Assembly (NCBI RefSeq): GCF_016918565.1 | Contig: NZ_JAFFQD010000002.1 | Coordinates: 124,001-188,000, forward strand | Direction of reading: 5' to 3' | Source: Desulfogranum marinum | GTDB lineage: Bacteria > Desulfobacterota > Desulfobulbia > Desulfobulbales > Desulfobulbaceae | Length of the DNA stretch: 64,000 nt | Shown: in pieces, positions 34,037 through 43,359 of the stretch | Numbering within the stretch: position 1 is the first letter of the stretch | Layout: the number at the start of each line of letters is the position of its first letter | Notes under the pieces: model-generated | The model's input: the letters and a program-made list of their open reading frames with translations, nothing else | The model's database searches: none | Told to the model about the DNA's origin: nothing | Position numbers and translations under genes: made by a program

Positions 34037-35869
34037 ATGAACCTTCCTTTGCCCCCGAACCCGCATGCCGTTTTTGTCCTGGTGCTGACGGCCTTTGCCC
34101 TTATCCTGTTCAGCAGGGAGAAAGTGCCGCTTGAATCGTCAAGCCTGCTGGTCTTGGTTGCCCTCATTGTCGGGTTTGAGATATTTCCCTTTGCAGAAAA
34201 TGATACTGTCATACATGCTGTCGAATTTTTTTCCGGTTTCGGCAATGAGGCGCTGGTGGCTGTATGTGCTCTTATGGTAGCTGGGCAGGGCATACTGCGC
34301 ACGGGTGGACTGGAGCCGGTGGGACGCTTCCTCGCAAAGCTCTGGAAAAGCAGTCCGAGCATATCACTGCTGCTCACACTGCTTGTGGGCGCTTTTATAA
34401 GTGCCTTTATTAACAACGTTCCTGTTGTGGTGCTGCTGCTCCCTGTCCTGATTAGCGTATCCCTGAAAACAAAATCTCCGGCTTCGTCGGTGCTGATGCC
34501 CATGGGCTTCTCAACCCTGTTGGGGGGAACCTGTACCACTATAGGCACGTCAACAAACCTTCTCGTAGTCTCGGTGGTAGCTGAAATGGGGCTGGAGACG
34601 TTTGATATGTTCGACTTTCTTCTGCCGGCGGTGCTTTCCGGCAGTGTAGGAATAACCTATCTCTGGCTTATTGCTCCACGGATGATAACCAAGCGTGATA
34701 TTGCTATAACCGACGGCACGCCGAGAATATTTGCGGCTCATTTGGCCGTGTTAAAAGATAGTCCCATTGTAGGTGCCCCCCTGTCAAAAGCTCTGGAGCT
34801 TACAGATGGCAAGATGAAGGTGACAGCATTGGAACGGGGAGAAGATAAGCTGTTTATCCATCAGGATTTTATACTCCAGGCAGGAGACCATCTGGTGATA
34901 AGAGACACCCCCGTCAATCTTAAAGAATATGAGAAACTGCTGAAAGGGACGCTGTATCCTGCTGACTCAGAAGATATTCCCATTGACGATGATCACCCAT
35001 TAATGGCCGATGATCAACAGCTAGCCGAGATTGTTGTTACAGAAGGATCGCCCCTGAACGGCACCACACTGAGTAATTATCGTTTTTCTGATCGTTACGG
35101 TTTGATCACGCTGGCACTTCATCGCACGGGGAAAAAACTCAAGCGAATCCATAAAGAAATAAGTGATATCCGGCTAATGAATGGTGATATTCTGCTGGTG
35201 CAGGGGCCGCGTGAACAGATATCAGAGCTGAAACAGCGCTCTGAGGTACTCATTCTTGATGCTACGGTGGATCTGCCCTTTTCAAAGAAGGCACCAGTGG
35301 CGATGTTTATCATGAAAGGTGTTATTCTCACGGCTGCCTTTGGCTTGTTGCCTATTGCCGTCAGCGCGACCTTAGGTGCCTTGCTGATGATTTTGACTGG
35401 GTGCTTGAGTTGGCGAGATGCAACTAGAGCCATGAGCGCGCAGGTTATCCTCATTGTGGTGACCAGTTTGGCGCTGGGCGCAGCAATGCTCAAAACCGGC
35501 GGCGCCGACTATCTGGGCTCAGTTTTCGTGGCCCTGGCAGGGAATGCATCGCCTGCTTTTGTTATAAGCGGTTTGATTTTGATGATGGCGATTTTCACCA
35601 ATATCATCTCCAACAACGCTGCCGCAGTTATAGGCACACCAATAGCCATTTCTATTGCCGGTCAGATGGGGCAGCCTCCTGAAGCTTTTATTCTGGCGGT
35701 ACTATTTGGAGCAAATATGAGCTATGCCACTCCAATGGCTTACAAGACAAACCTGCTGGTCATGAACGCGGGGGAATATACTTTTTCTGATTTCCTGAAA
35801 GTCGGCATTCCCCTTGTTTTTATCATGTGGGGAATGCTCTCCTTTCTGCTGCCGCTGCTCTATTTGTAA
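34037..35869 (+). CDS. SLC13 (DASS) family permease with two TrkA-C domains
   Basis: 610 residues. An N-terminal block of membrane helices (about 5-210) contains the family's SNT-type hairpin motif FINNVPVVVLLLPV and TTIGTSTNLLVV. Two cytosolic TrkA-C/RCK-C domains follow (about 215-300 and 315-395). The second membrane block (about 410-610) repeats the pattern with TNIISNNAAAVIGTPIA and ANMSYATPMAYKTNLLV. Such proteins take up sulfate, di- or tricarboxylates with Na+ or H+. In a sulfur-metabolising host, sulfate or a dicarboxylate is likely, but not decided by sequence. Confidence 0.93.
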   Translation: MNLPLPPNPHAVFVLVLTAFALILFSREKVPLESSSLLVLVALIVGFEIFPFAENDTVIHAVEFFSGFGNEALVAVCALMVAGQGILRTGGLEPVGRFLAKLWKSSPSISLLLTLLVGAFISAFINNVPVVVLLLPVLISVSLKTKSPASSVLMPMGFSTLLGGTCTTIGTSTNLLVVSVVAEMGLETFDMFDFLLPAVLSGSVGITYLWLIAPRMITKRDIAITDGTPRIFAAHLAVLKDSPIVGAPLSKALELTDGKMKVTALERGEDKLFIHQDFILQAGDHLVIRDTPVNLKEYEKLLKGTLYPADSEDIPIDDDHPLMADDQQLAEIVVTEGSPLNGTTLSNYRFSDRYGLITLALHRTGKKLKRIHKEISDIRLMNGDILLVQGPREQISELKQRSEVLILDATVDLPFSKKAPVAMFIMKGVILTAAFGLLPIAVSATLGALLMILTGCLSWRDATRAMSAQVILIVVTSLALGAAMLKTGGADYLGSVFVALAGNASPAFVISGLILMMAIFTNIISNNAAAVIGTPIAISIAGQMGQPPEAFILAVLFGANMSYATPMAYKTNLLVMNAGEYTFSDFLKVGIPLVFIMWGMLSFLLPLLYL

Positions 35870-35967
35870 GGAGTACATATCGGCGTCATGAAGGCTGTGA
35901 TTATCCCTGAATATGTGGCGCTCGAACAAGGTAGTGAGCTGAACTCCTTTGTTGGAAGGAAAAAACT

Positions 35968-36291
35968 ATGAAGAAACTCGATTATCGAAATCAGGCGCTT
36001 AAGCTGTTTCCGTGGGTCTGCGGCAAATGCGGCCGTGATTTCTCCGGCAAAAATCTACGAGAACTAACAGTGCATCATAAGGATCATAATTACCGGAACA
36101 ACCCGCCTGACGGCAGCAATTGGGAACTGCTGTGTATCTACTGTCACGATAACGAGCACTCCCGCAATTTGGACGCTGAATGGCTTCCCAGCCTGGATTC
36201 AGAGACGGAAAACACCGTTACCACAACTCACAGTCCTTTCAAAAATCTTAATACACTCGTACAAGGGGGGGAAAAGAAGAAAAAAGAGTAA
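35968..36291 (+). CDS. HNH nuclease, YajD-like
   Basis: 107 residues. It has CGKCGRDF, then LTVHHKDHN carrying the HH of the HNH motif, then NWELLCIYCHDNEH, giving the CxxC...HH...N...CxxCH zinc and catalytic pattern. An Lys-rich tail ends the protein. GGAAGGA precedes the ATG. Stand-alone YajD-like HNH proteins are common chromosomal genes of unclear role; no phage neighbours are present. Confidence 0.85.
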   Translation: MKKLDYRNQALKLFPWVCGKCGRDFSGKNLRELTVHHKDHNYRNNPPDGSNWELLCIYCHDNEHSRNLDAEWLPSLDSETENTVTTTHSPFKNLNTLVQGGEKKKKE

Positions 36292-36787
36292 CGCGGGCTG
36301 GGTAAATATATCCTTGTCTTGCAAGTGGGTTAACACAAAATTGGTGGGAGACTGGGAGGCTGCTGGTTTAAGAAGTTTTGCAGTTGTAAACGCACCTAAT
36401 AAGAGACCGATAAAGGTTGTCGGTGTTCGTTGATAATGCTTGCACCAGCCCGAAGGGCAGTCCATGCGGCACCATCTTTTTCAGTATTTTGGCAGTAAAA
36501 GGTAAGTGCAGACTCCGGTAGCCTATTATAATCTCCCACCAAAAGCCTTGAACCCGTCACCGCCTGGACTGATGAGAAATCCGGCCTAGCGCCATTCGGG
36601 ACAGGCTACGTTTAGCGAGCGATTGTCAGTCTCGCTAAACCTTGCCTGCCCCTGTTTACGTTCAGCCAAATATCACTTTTCGTCAAAACGTTTGTGGCAA
36701 CAGCGGTGCCGGTCGATGCCGATACTTTTTCGGGCATCTTACTTGCTGAAATCCGAATTGGAAGAAGCAGCCGGTCACCTCATCGAT
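36292..36787. other. intergenic with repeat motifs
   Basis: 495 bp without a gene between convergent neighbours. It holds AAGGTAAGTGCAGACTCCG at 36499-36517 and ACTGATGAGAAATCCGGCCT at 36568-36587, the internal and end motifs of the element at 11271-11520, so it is probably a partial second copy. Confidence 0.55.
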
Positions 36788-38479
36788 TTACTTCTCCCTG
36801 GGATAGGGCCAGGCCATGATACCGCCTTCCATGACCTTGACATCCTTCCAGCCGCGATTCTGCAGCAGCCGGGCTGCCTCGTAGCCACGCAGGGAGATCT
36901 TGCAGTAGCAGATGATCTCTTGATCCTTGTCTTGGGGAAGTTCGTCGAGGCGGTCGCGCAGTTTGCCCATGGGCATGAGCATGTTGCCGCGGCCGATGCG
37001 CATCTCTTCATATTCCACAGGATCTCGAACATCCAGTAGAAACGGTTTTTCTCCGGCTTCCAGCTTGTCATGCACCTCCACACAGGACAGGCCCACATAG
37101 AGGCCGCGCATTTTATTTTCCAGAATGTGGGCCGAAGCGATGAAATGGTCCAGCGCCAGGGAGAACGGCGGTGCATAGGGAAGATCCGCGTTGACCACGT
37201 CGGCCACCGTCAGATTACCCATGATAGCCATGGCACCCTGGGCAACCTGCCGTCCCACGTCACCGGGCCCCACGCACTGGTAACCGAGGATACGGCCGGT
37301 CTTGGCGTCGGCCACCATTTTGGAGATGAGTAGCTTGCCGCTCATGAACCCCGGCTTATCCAGGCTGGCATTGACAGAGGCAACGATGTCCATGCCCAGA
37401 GCTTTGGCAGAGGTTTCGGACAATCCGGTAGCACCGGCGTTGTAATCGAACACCTGGCAGATGCCGGTATTGATGGTGCCCGGAAAGGTTGCCTTGTTGC
37501 CGAGGACCACATTCTCGCCGGCCACACGGCCTTGGAGGTTAGCCAGGTCACCGTATGGAGCCAAAGTCTTTTTGCCGGTGATCCGGTTAACGGTTTCAAT
37601 GCAGTCACCAACTGCATAAATATCCGGGTCTGAAGTCTGCATGTGTTCGTTGACCAGAATGCCCCTGGTCTCGCCAAGCTCCAGCCCTGCCTCCTGGGCC
37701 AGCTTGCTATTGGGAGCAACGCCGATGGCCATAACCGCCAGCTCGCAGGATAGTTCAGCGCCGTTGGAAAGTTTCACGCCGGTCAGCACGCCCTCCTCGC
37801 CCAGAAACTCGGTCACGCCCACATCGGTGAGCACGTTGGATGCCTTGCTTTTGACGTGATTCTCAAGAATCTTGGCCAGATCCCAGTCCAGAAATTTGAG
37901 AATCTGGGGCAGCATTTCCACCACGGTGATCTGAATACCCGCCAGCTGCAGGGCTTCGCAGGTCTCGATGCCGATCAGGCCGCCACCGATAATGACAGCC
38001 TTTTTGACCTTGCCTTCCTCGCGTACCTTTTTCAGAAAATCGGCATCCTTCATGGACTGCAGGGTGGTGATGCCCTTGAGATCCTTCCCGGGCAGGGGCG
38101 GAATGCGGGGCACGGCGCCGGTGGCCACGATGAGCTTGTCGTAAGCAAGGGACTCCTCTTCACCGGTGCGCAGATTACGGCAGTTAACTTTTTTTGCTTG
38201 CCGATCGATACCGATCACTTCGGTTTCCACTTTGGCGACGATGCCCTTGGCCCGCTGGAAAAAGCCTGGATCGCGAACCACGCCCGTGGGGGTGGCCAGG
38301 AGCTGGTTGCGGTCCTCAAAGGTGCCGCCCACGAAATAGGGGTAACCGCAGGAGGCCATGGACAGGTCCGGGTCCTTCTGGATGATGGTGATCTCGGCGT
38401 CGAGATCCAGTCGACGGGCGCGGGCTGCAGCCTTTGGTCCGGCTGCGGACCCTCCGATAACGATAATTTTCTTGGCCAT
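36788..38479 (-). CDS. CoA-disulfide reductase-like flavoprotein with rhodanese domain
   Basis: 563 residues, GAGGAGG before the ATG. A pyridine nucleotide-disulfide oxidoreductase (FAD site VIGGSAAGPKAAARARR, about 6-22; active Cys in MASCGYPYFVGG, about 41-52; NAD(P) site KKAVIIGGGLIGIETCEAL, about 160-178; YAVGDC near 295) is fused to a rhodanese domain (about 465-563; LDVRDPVEYEE, catalytic IICYCKISLRGYEAA). The fusion is that of CoADR-Rhd/Npsr proteins, which reduce CoA persulfide or elemental sulfur/polysulfide using NAD(P)H. It fits sulfur-based metabolism. Stands alone. Confidence 0.92.
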   Translation of the reverse strand: MAKKIIVIGGSAAGPKAAARARRLDLDAEITIIQKDPDLSMASCGYPYFVGGTFEDRNQLLATPTGVVRDPGFFQRAKGIVAKVETEVIGIDRQAKKVNCRNLRTGEEESLAYDKLIVATGAVPRIPPLPGKDLKGITTLQSMKDADFLKKVREEGKVKKAVIIGGGLIGIETCEALQLAGIQITVVEMLPQILKFLDWDLAKILENHVKSKASNVLTDVGVTEFLGEEGVLTGVKLSNGAELSCELAVMAIGVAPNSKLAQEAGLELGETRGILVNEHMQTSDPDIYAVGDCIETVNRITGKKTLAPYGDLANLQGRVAGENVVLGNKATFPGTINTGICQVFDYNAGATGLSETSAKALGMDIVASVNASLDKPGFMSGKLLISKMVADAKTGRILGYQCVGPGDVGRQVAQGAMAIMGNLTVADVVNADLPYAPPFSLALDHFIASAHILENKMRGLYVGLSCVEVHDKLEAGEKPFLLDVRDPVEYEEMRIGRGNMLMPMGKLRDRLDELPQDKDQEIICYCKISLRGYEAARLLQNRGWKDVKVMEGGIMAWPYPREK

Positions 38480-38963
38480 GAATGCCTCCTCAATGGCTTG
38501 TAGGTATAGTATTTTGCCAGGTTTTGGGGTTATTTATGAATCGGGCCTGGTCCCGAAATCACGAAGCGGTTGTCTTTCTTACGGGATGCTGTCTCGCCGG
38601 GACGCGTAACAGATGCATTGATCAGGAGGGGATGGTGATGGTGATAAGACTTCGCCTTTCAGCGAGACGCACAAAAACCGAGAGAGCCGAAAAATAAAAG
38701 GTAACCTCTCCCCATTTTCATCCTCTCGACACCCTACCAAGCGGCTTTCTTCCTGCAAAACAAGCACGCCAGCAAAAGAGACTTGAGCACATCCGCGTCA
38801 GTGTACCGCAAATATCGAAATTTAAGTTACAAAACAGGACGTAAAATGTCAAAAATATTATCAGAATCTATCGTTATCCCTGTTGCCGCAGGCGTATGAC
38901 GAAAAATGCTATTTGACAGGTGCTGTGACAATTTTGAACCAAGAAATTCATTGGTCATTTTGT
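38480..38963. other. intergenic, 480 bp
   Basis: Upstream of the CoADR gene; no gene or repeat recognised. The promoter of the flavoprotein gene should be near its right edge of about 38500-38560. Confidence 0.35.
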
Positions 38964-39098
38964 TCAGTAACGCCTTGGGATTCCCTCTGCAGTTAATCGT
39001 TTTAACACCTCCTGAGCGCCTGGTACCGGCGCTTCTCCAACGTATAATACACCATCGAGGTCGATCAGGAGACCGCCAATACCTTTTATTAATGGCAT
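38964..39098 (-). pseudogene. truncated HAD-IIA (NagD-like) phosphatase, N-terminal fragment
   Basis: From an ATG at 39098 the translation begins MPLIKGIGGLLIDLDGVLYV and continues VGEAPVPGAQEVLKRL before a TGA at 38964-38966, 44 residues in all. This is the start of a HAD class IIA phosphatase, including motif I DLDGVLY, whose full length is about 250 residues. In family members the next residues after EGIP are F/Y-VTNTT; here homology stops at about residue 41 and is not resumed in the other frames, so the gene is truncated rather than merely frameshifted. Confidence 0.75.
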
Positions 39099-39126
39099 AA
39101 TCTAATATCTCTTTTTGGGGTCGAAC

Positions 39127-39160
39127 GTTATGAACTGAGCGCTTATGCTCAGTTCATAAC
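39127..39160. terminator. 14-bp perfect hairpin downstream of the selenoprotein gene
   Basis: GTTATGAACTGAGC, a 6-base loop, GCTCAGTTCATAAC. Located between the end of the grdB-like gene and the HAD fragment. There is no T-run, so it could be a terminator relic or protein-binding palindrome. Confidence 0.45.
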
Positions 39161-39299
39161 AATACCGCCGCGTGCAGCGAGGCGCCATTCAATTAATCGA
39201 AAGTGGTCTGGTCTGAAGAAAGTAAGAAAAAACCTCTTAAGACCTGGGTAAAAACTTTATCCCTTGCCTGGGTTCTCCCATATCGGTAGTTACAAGAGG

Positions 39300-40607
39300 T
39301 TAAACCGCAAACACCGTTTGCTCTTGAATATCGGTCGTCAATCCTTGCAAGGCAATGCCTACCCTATGATGTCTTACTTTCCATTGCTCTTCTTTCGAGG
39401 TATTCGGATCTCCCAGTGGGTGGGGGATAGAAATAGTGGGAACAATCCTGTTTGCTCCGGTATTTTTTGCCACGAGAACTAAATTTGCCATTTGCACGAT
39501 TGGAATGCCGGCACGCTCAACTTCTTTGACCATCGTTGCACCGCAACGAGTACAGGTTCCTCATGTAGAAATCATTATTGCTGCATCTACATCTACAGCA
39601 AGCAGGTCCTCGACTATTTCTCTACCCATTCGCGCGGCATCGCTTTGAGTAACACCAGTTCCAACTGTTGAATAAAAGAATTCATACAGATGGCCTATCT
39701 TCCCTTCTGCCTCATAGGCCCTTAACACATCAATCGGCACACATATGTTGGGGTCTGCGTCTATTGCCGTGGGGTCATAGCCCCCATGGATGGTTTTGAA
39801 AATATCTGCTTCCAATCGTTCCATTCCCTCAATACTGTATTTCCCCCATCTTGTAGCAGAAGCTGAGCGTATGTGATCAGGATTATTTACGGGGACAACC
39901 CCGCCGGAGGTAAGCACGGCGATTCGCGCTGTTGCCAGGTCCGATAACGGCGGTGCAATTGGAACATTATCTCTCTTGGGAACGGGCAATTCCGACTCAA
40001 AGGGTTGATCATGGATTTTTTTCAACAGCATGTCGACAACACGATCAGCTGCACACACTTGGTCGTCTCTCCAGATTTGGTGTCGGTTCCCACGGGCATG
40101 ATACCCTTCTTCCTCTGCTGTTCCCAGCGGTTGATTTGTCAGTATTTTATCAGCATACACAGCGAGCTTTTTGAGATCTTCATCCATGGCTATGACACTT
40201 TCGCCACCGGAAAAGATTATCAACTCCTTTTTATACAAATCCACACCGGGATTTTCCGTATGCATGGAGGTTATTACAGGAACGGAGAATGCTTCATGGA
40301 CAGCTTTGTTGACCGCTCCGCATGCAAGCCCGTATCGTCCTGCTTTAAAGGCCGGACCGGAAATGAAAATATCAAACTCTTTATCAGAAAGCAGTTCTAA
40401 AATCTGTTTTACGGCTTCCTCCTCATTTTCCACCATATAGTTATCGCCGCATACGACTGTATGGGTTACCTCGGCATGTTGCAGTTGCCGATTCAACTCC
40501 TGAGCAGGCCCAATTCCCCCTTCTTTGATTGCAGGTTGATGACCTGCAGTGCTTTCGCCGCCGATTTGACCAAAAAATTGATTCAGGTATACTATCGCTT
40601 TTTTCAT
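39300..40607 (-). CDS. grdB: glycine/sarcosine/betaine reductase component B gamma subunit, selenoprotein (in-frame UGA = Sec)
   Basis: 435 residues when the TGA at 39561-39563 is read as selenocysteine (residue 349). It opens with the family's VYLNQFFGQIGGE and has TVVCGDNYM, FDIFISGPAFKAGRYG, VPVITSMH and TSGGVVPVNNPD. Around the TGA the product reads AAIMIST-U-GTCTRCGATMV, the UxxCxxC active site of GrdB/F/H proteins. The reading frame continues in the same phase to a TAA at 39300-39302, with conserved sequence (GIPIVQMANLVLVAKNTGANRIVPTISIP written here only in part). In Clostridia, this subunit binds the amine substrate's carboxymethyl group to Sec. A conventional gene caller would split it. 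It follows the grdE-like gene by 11 bp. Which amine is used is unknown. Confidence 0.93.
39534..39563 (-). promoter_or_regulatory. UGA selenocysteine codon with putative bacterial SECIS hairpin
   Basis: Twelve bases after the TGA comes the perfect stem CGTTGC / GCAACG around a GGT apical loop (39534-39548). A small stem-loop with an exposed GU 15-30 bases after UGA is what SelB recognises in bacterial SECIS elements. The stem is also coding (TRCGAT). Confidence 0.75.
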
Positions 40608-40618
40608 GGCTCAAGCCC

Positions 40619-41935
40619 TCAAAATTCTTTCACTGTTTTTGTCGACCAACCCACGACCTGGTCACCACAGAACATTGCATTATTTTCCATAATGATCGAA
40701 CCGTCCGGCCTGACGGAAGGGCCTAATAACTCGTCATCCGCCCAGCCGCCTGACATCCCGTCTCTTGCGAGTGCCTGTAAATTACCTAATACAATCTTTG
40801 CAGGTGGTAACTCGATCAACTCGGATACATTGCCACAAGAAACAATGGCATCTGCCTTTTCATGCATATATACCAACGGCTGACTCCTTCCGTCTTTGCC
40901 GGTACATTCATTGGTCAATCCCACGGTTTTGATTCCCGCATCTTCCAAGGCGACAAGACAGGACGTAAAATCTGTATCCGGATTTCCATATCCTTCTTCC
41001 GCTACAATAGCTGCGTCAATACCCAGGGTTTTGGCCATATTGACGACAAACAGTGTCGATCGCTCCTTTTGATCGGATTCGACATTGAGATTGGAAAGAA
41101 TTACTCCGATAAAATTTAATGTCTTGCCATGCTCTTGATACAAGCGCTTAATCATTGGAAAATTTTGAAAATCATATGTCGACCATTTGGAGGAACTGGG
41201 CATAAAACTGCCCGAAACCATTGCACCGTCAAGAATTTCATTGGGATTAATGAACGTTGGGACCATATGATTGCAGTCCCAGCCATAGCATAAGGTGTTG
41301 TAGCCGGGTTTTTCCATTTGTGACTGGACCTGCAACACCAAGGCTATCTTCGGCAACGGTATTACCCTGTCGGCAACTGGTACCATTTCGTATTGTTCCA
41401 TTTTTTCCGGTTCCATGGTCTTTACCGCAGAACCTATATATTCTGCCAGCCTCAATCCGGCCCGGCGCAAGGCACTATTTTTCTTTTGAAGTTCTTTTTG
41501 TTCAAACGCTTCGTCCGTATCTGCAACAAGGACAATATTATGTAGTTGTGAAAAGTAGGTATATTTTGCCCCTTCACCCCCCATATCAATCACACCGTCC
41601 TGATACCCGCCCCACTGTTGTCCTACCACAACGACACTACACCCTTTGAGAGCATGCGTAATCCCCTCGCCGCATTGCACCATTTGTCCTGTAACTCCAG
41701 GGAAAAGCGGTGCTCCATCGAGTTTAATCCGAGGTTCAACGGCATCTTTGACAGGGAGCAGACGAACATCGTCGCCCGGATGGACAAGATAGAGATCTGC
41801 TTCGGTTATATGGTCATCTTCGCAGACAACGGCTAAAGCCTCGCTTTTGTTGATGGTCAACAGGCCTTTTTTGTATGATGTATTGGCCCCGAACCGGATC
41901 TCTTGAACAAGAAAATTACCAATTGTGAACTTCAA
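40619..41935 (-). CDS. grdE: glycine/sarcosine/betaine reductase component B alpha/beta proprotein-like
   Basis: 438 residues with a TTG start at 41935 and GAGGGGA seven bases upstream. Family regions include ADLYLVHPGDDVRLLPVKDAVEPRIK, TQW/VGQQWGGYQDGVIDMGGEGA, NEILDGAMVSGSF, and TNECTGKDGRSQPLVYM. GrdE proproteins are cleaved at a Cys to give a pyruvoyl group (from memory, near residue 242 in a clostridial enzyme). Here the 236-250 stretch is DGAMVSGSFMPSSSK, with no Cys, so either the cut site differs or the pyruvoyl group is absent. Components A (grdA), C and D are not in the window. Confidence 0.88.
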   Translation of the reverse strand: MKFTIGNFLVQEIRFGANTSYKKGLLTINKSEALAVVCEDDHITEADLYLVHPGDDVRLLPVKDAVEPRIKLDGAPLFPGVTGQMVQCGEGITHALKGCSVVVVGQQWGGYQDGVIDMGGEGAKYTYFSQLHNIVLVADTDEAFEQKELQKKNSALRRAGLRLAEYIGSAVKTMEPEKMEQYEMVPVADRVIPLPKIALVLQVQSQMEKPGYNTLCYGWDCNHMVPTFINPNEILDGAMVSGSFMPSSSKWSTYDFQNFPMIKRLYQEHGKTLNFIGVILSNLNVESDQKERSTLFVVNMAKTLGIDAAIVAEEGYGNPDTDFTSCLVALEDAGIKTVGLTNECTGKDGRSQPLVYMHEKADAIVSCGNVSELIELPPAKIVLGNLQALARDGMSGGWADDELLGPSVRPDGSIIMENNAMFCGDQVVGWSTKTVKEF

Positions 41936-42262
41936 AGTCAGTTCCCCTCTTTCTTATCAATGAGTTTATTGCGTTACTATAAACATTCCGCGATAAAATT
42001 TGTGCTGCTCTGTTTGTGCCATCTCTCTTTTCTATATAGTAAATGCAAGGAGGAAGGGTGCCTCTTTATGGGCAATTTTCTGCAACAGGTATCACCCACG
42101 CCCCAACTAAGAGATTATATCGTCCCTTTGCGACGGCAGATCATCGTATTGGACCGGCTCAAACAAGATGCCCCACGTTTGCAAGAAAAACACCCTCAAG
42201 TGGACTCAGGCAAAACAACCCTACGCTGATTCAGGCATCTGGAAGCCTTCGGAAAAGGCGGC
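41936..42262. other. leader of the grd genes
   Basis: About 330 bp between the TTG start of the grdE-like gene and the DUF1330 pseudogene. No glycine riboswitch or other RNA form is evident to me. Confidence 0.4.
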
Positions 42263-42534
42263 TCAACCATCTGCTGAAGCGTTGAGTCTCATGTGCTTTA
42301 TTGTATGATACTCCGGCGAGTTAAGCCGTTTTTTCGCCGACTCTTCAGATTCAAATTTCAAAACTATTACGCTAGGAGCAGGTGATCCTCCCTCCCTTCG
42401 ACAACTTCGACATCGTCATTGATGACAAGAAATTCACAGCCTTCCTTGAGTAACAGGGGAACTACCGTTTCTCTATATTTTGCCATACCTTCAGCATCAG
42501 TTATTCTGAAATTTCCTACAAAATATGTTGCCAT
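42263..42534 (-). pseudogene. DUF1330 family protein, disrupted by a one-base frameshift
   Basis: The ATG at 42534 (AAGGA upstream) starts a DUF1330 protein: ATYFVGNFRITDAEGMAKYR, then EFLVINDDVEVVEGREDH, where it leaves frame and stops at 42367. The adjacent frame continues the family: PAPSVIVLKFESEESAKKRL and NSPEYHTIKHMRLNASADG to a TGA at 42263-42265. Restoring one base near 42390-42400 gives an intact protein of about 90 residues. It could be a sequencing error or a recent mutation. Confidence 0.8.
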
Positions 42535-42863
42535 TTTTTCCTTCTTTAAATCTTGACATGATGTGGGAACAACTCGCTTGTTACAGTGCCACCTAAAGAC
42601 AAATGTGGAAAGTCTCATTTGAGCCGGCATGTCATTTTTTTGTCAGTAAAAACAATTTTTTAAATGCGTATGTATATATTTTTTCTTTCCCGCCTAAGCA
42701 GTATGACCGTGCCGATCGTCGGTTTCATTCTTGTTGACAATGTTAACCATATCAGGAGATATCTTGGTTTTGTAACGCTATTCAAGAGGTCGACAAATCG
42801 TCCGCTTTTTGGACGGTTTGGGTCGCCTTTCTATGCATTTGTTGTGCTCTCCTTATTTCAATT
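42535..42863. other. intergenic, 330 bp, with terminator-like hairpin
   Basis: Contains an imperfect hairpin at 42791-42825 (AAATCGTCC / GGACGGTTT with a 7-base loop) just after the end of the leftward hypothetical gene. A plus-strand frame (42664-42939) overlapping it is not called. Confidence 0.4.
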
Positions 42864-43193
42864 TTACCGATCACCATTAAATGCTGGAATTCCTTCTATC
42901 CAGGGCTCAGCCAAAATATCGTCAATGTTTCCTTCGTGAAAACACTCCCATAATTGACGAATCTTTTCCACCTCAAGATCTTTCATATGATAATAATGGT
43001 GCTCGTCATCCTCCAAATAGACCCATCCATTTTTCACTATATCAAAATGAAAAACGCCATCAGTGATCGAAATTTCGGGAAGTATTTCGGGAAGTTTTAT
43101 GTCAAGAAATACATCATTTAGTGTTTTGTCCAAAACACATTTTTTTGGGTTTTTTGTTTCATTCCCCCAACGGTCAGTCATGATAATAGTCAT
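42864..43193 (-). CDS. hypothetical acidic protein
   Basis: 109 residues, GGGGAAG before the ATG. Acidic, with many aromatic and charged residues (NGWVYLEDDEHHYYHMKDLEV, LWECFHEGNIDDILAEPW). No membrane helix or signal. No family recognised; size and composition recall immunity proteins, but there is no toxin gene beside it. It lies in the same AT-richer segment as the giant SEL1 gene, 167 bp downstream of it and on the same strand. Confidence 0.55.
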   Translation of the reverse strand: MTIIMTDRWGNETKNPKKCVLDKTLNDVFLDIKLPEILPEISITDGVFHFDIVKNGWVYLEDDEHHYYHMKDLEVEKIRQLWECFHEGNIDDILAEPWIEGIPAFNGDR

Positions 43194-43359
43194 GTTTCTT
43201 CCCCACTTTTTTTTGGTGCAAATACCATTTTCAATTTTAACTAAGTCATGACTAATAGGAGATATTTTGACTTTAGAAAGATCGACTTCTGAGGACTTTG
43301 CACAAGAGGAATGAGTCTAACAGAGATTTGACCCCTTTGTACACAATTGTAATGAGAAA

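Noticed and set aside
36499-36587. CRISPR-like repeat array
   Set aside because: The repeated motifs are isolated, not spaced as direct repeats, and belong to the palindromic element family.
38964-38966. TGA in the HAD fragment as a second selenocysteine codon
   Set aside because: No Cys/Sec is expected at that place in HAD-IIA proteins and the following codons do not match the family in any frame.
42664-42939. 91-residue plus-strand hydrophobic frame
   Set aside because: It overlaps a better-supported minus-strand gene and a terminator-like hairpin, and has no ribosome site.
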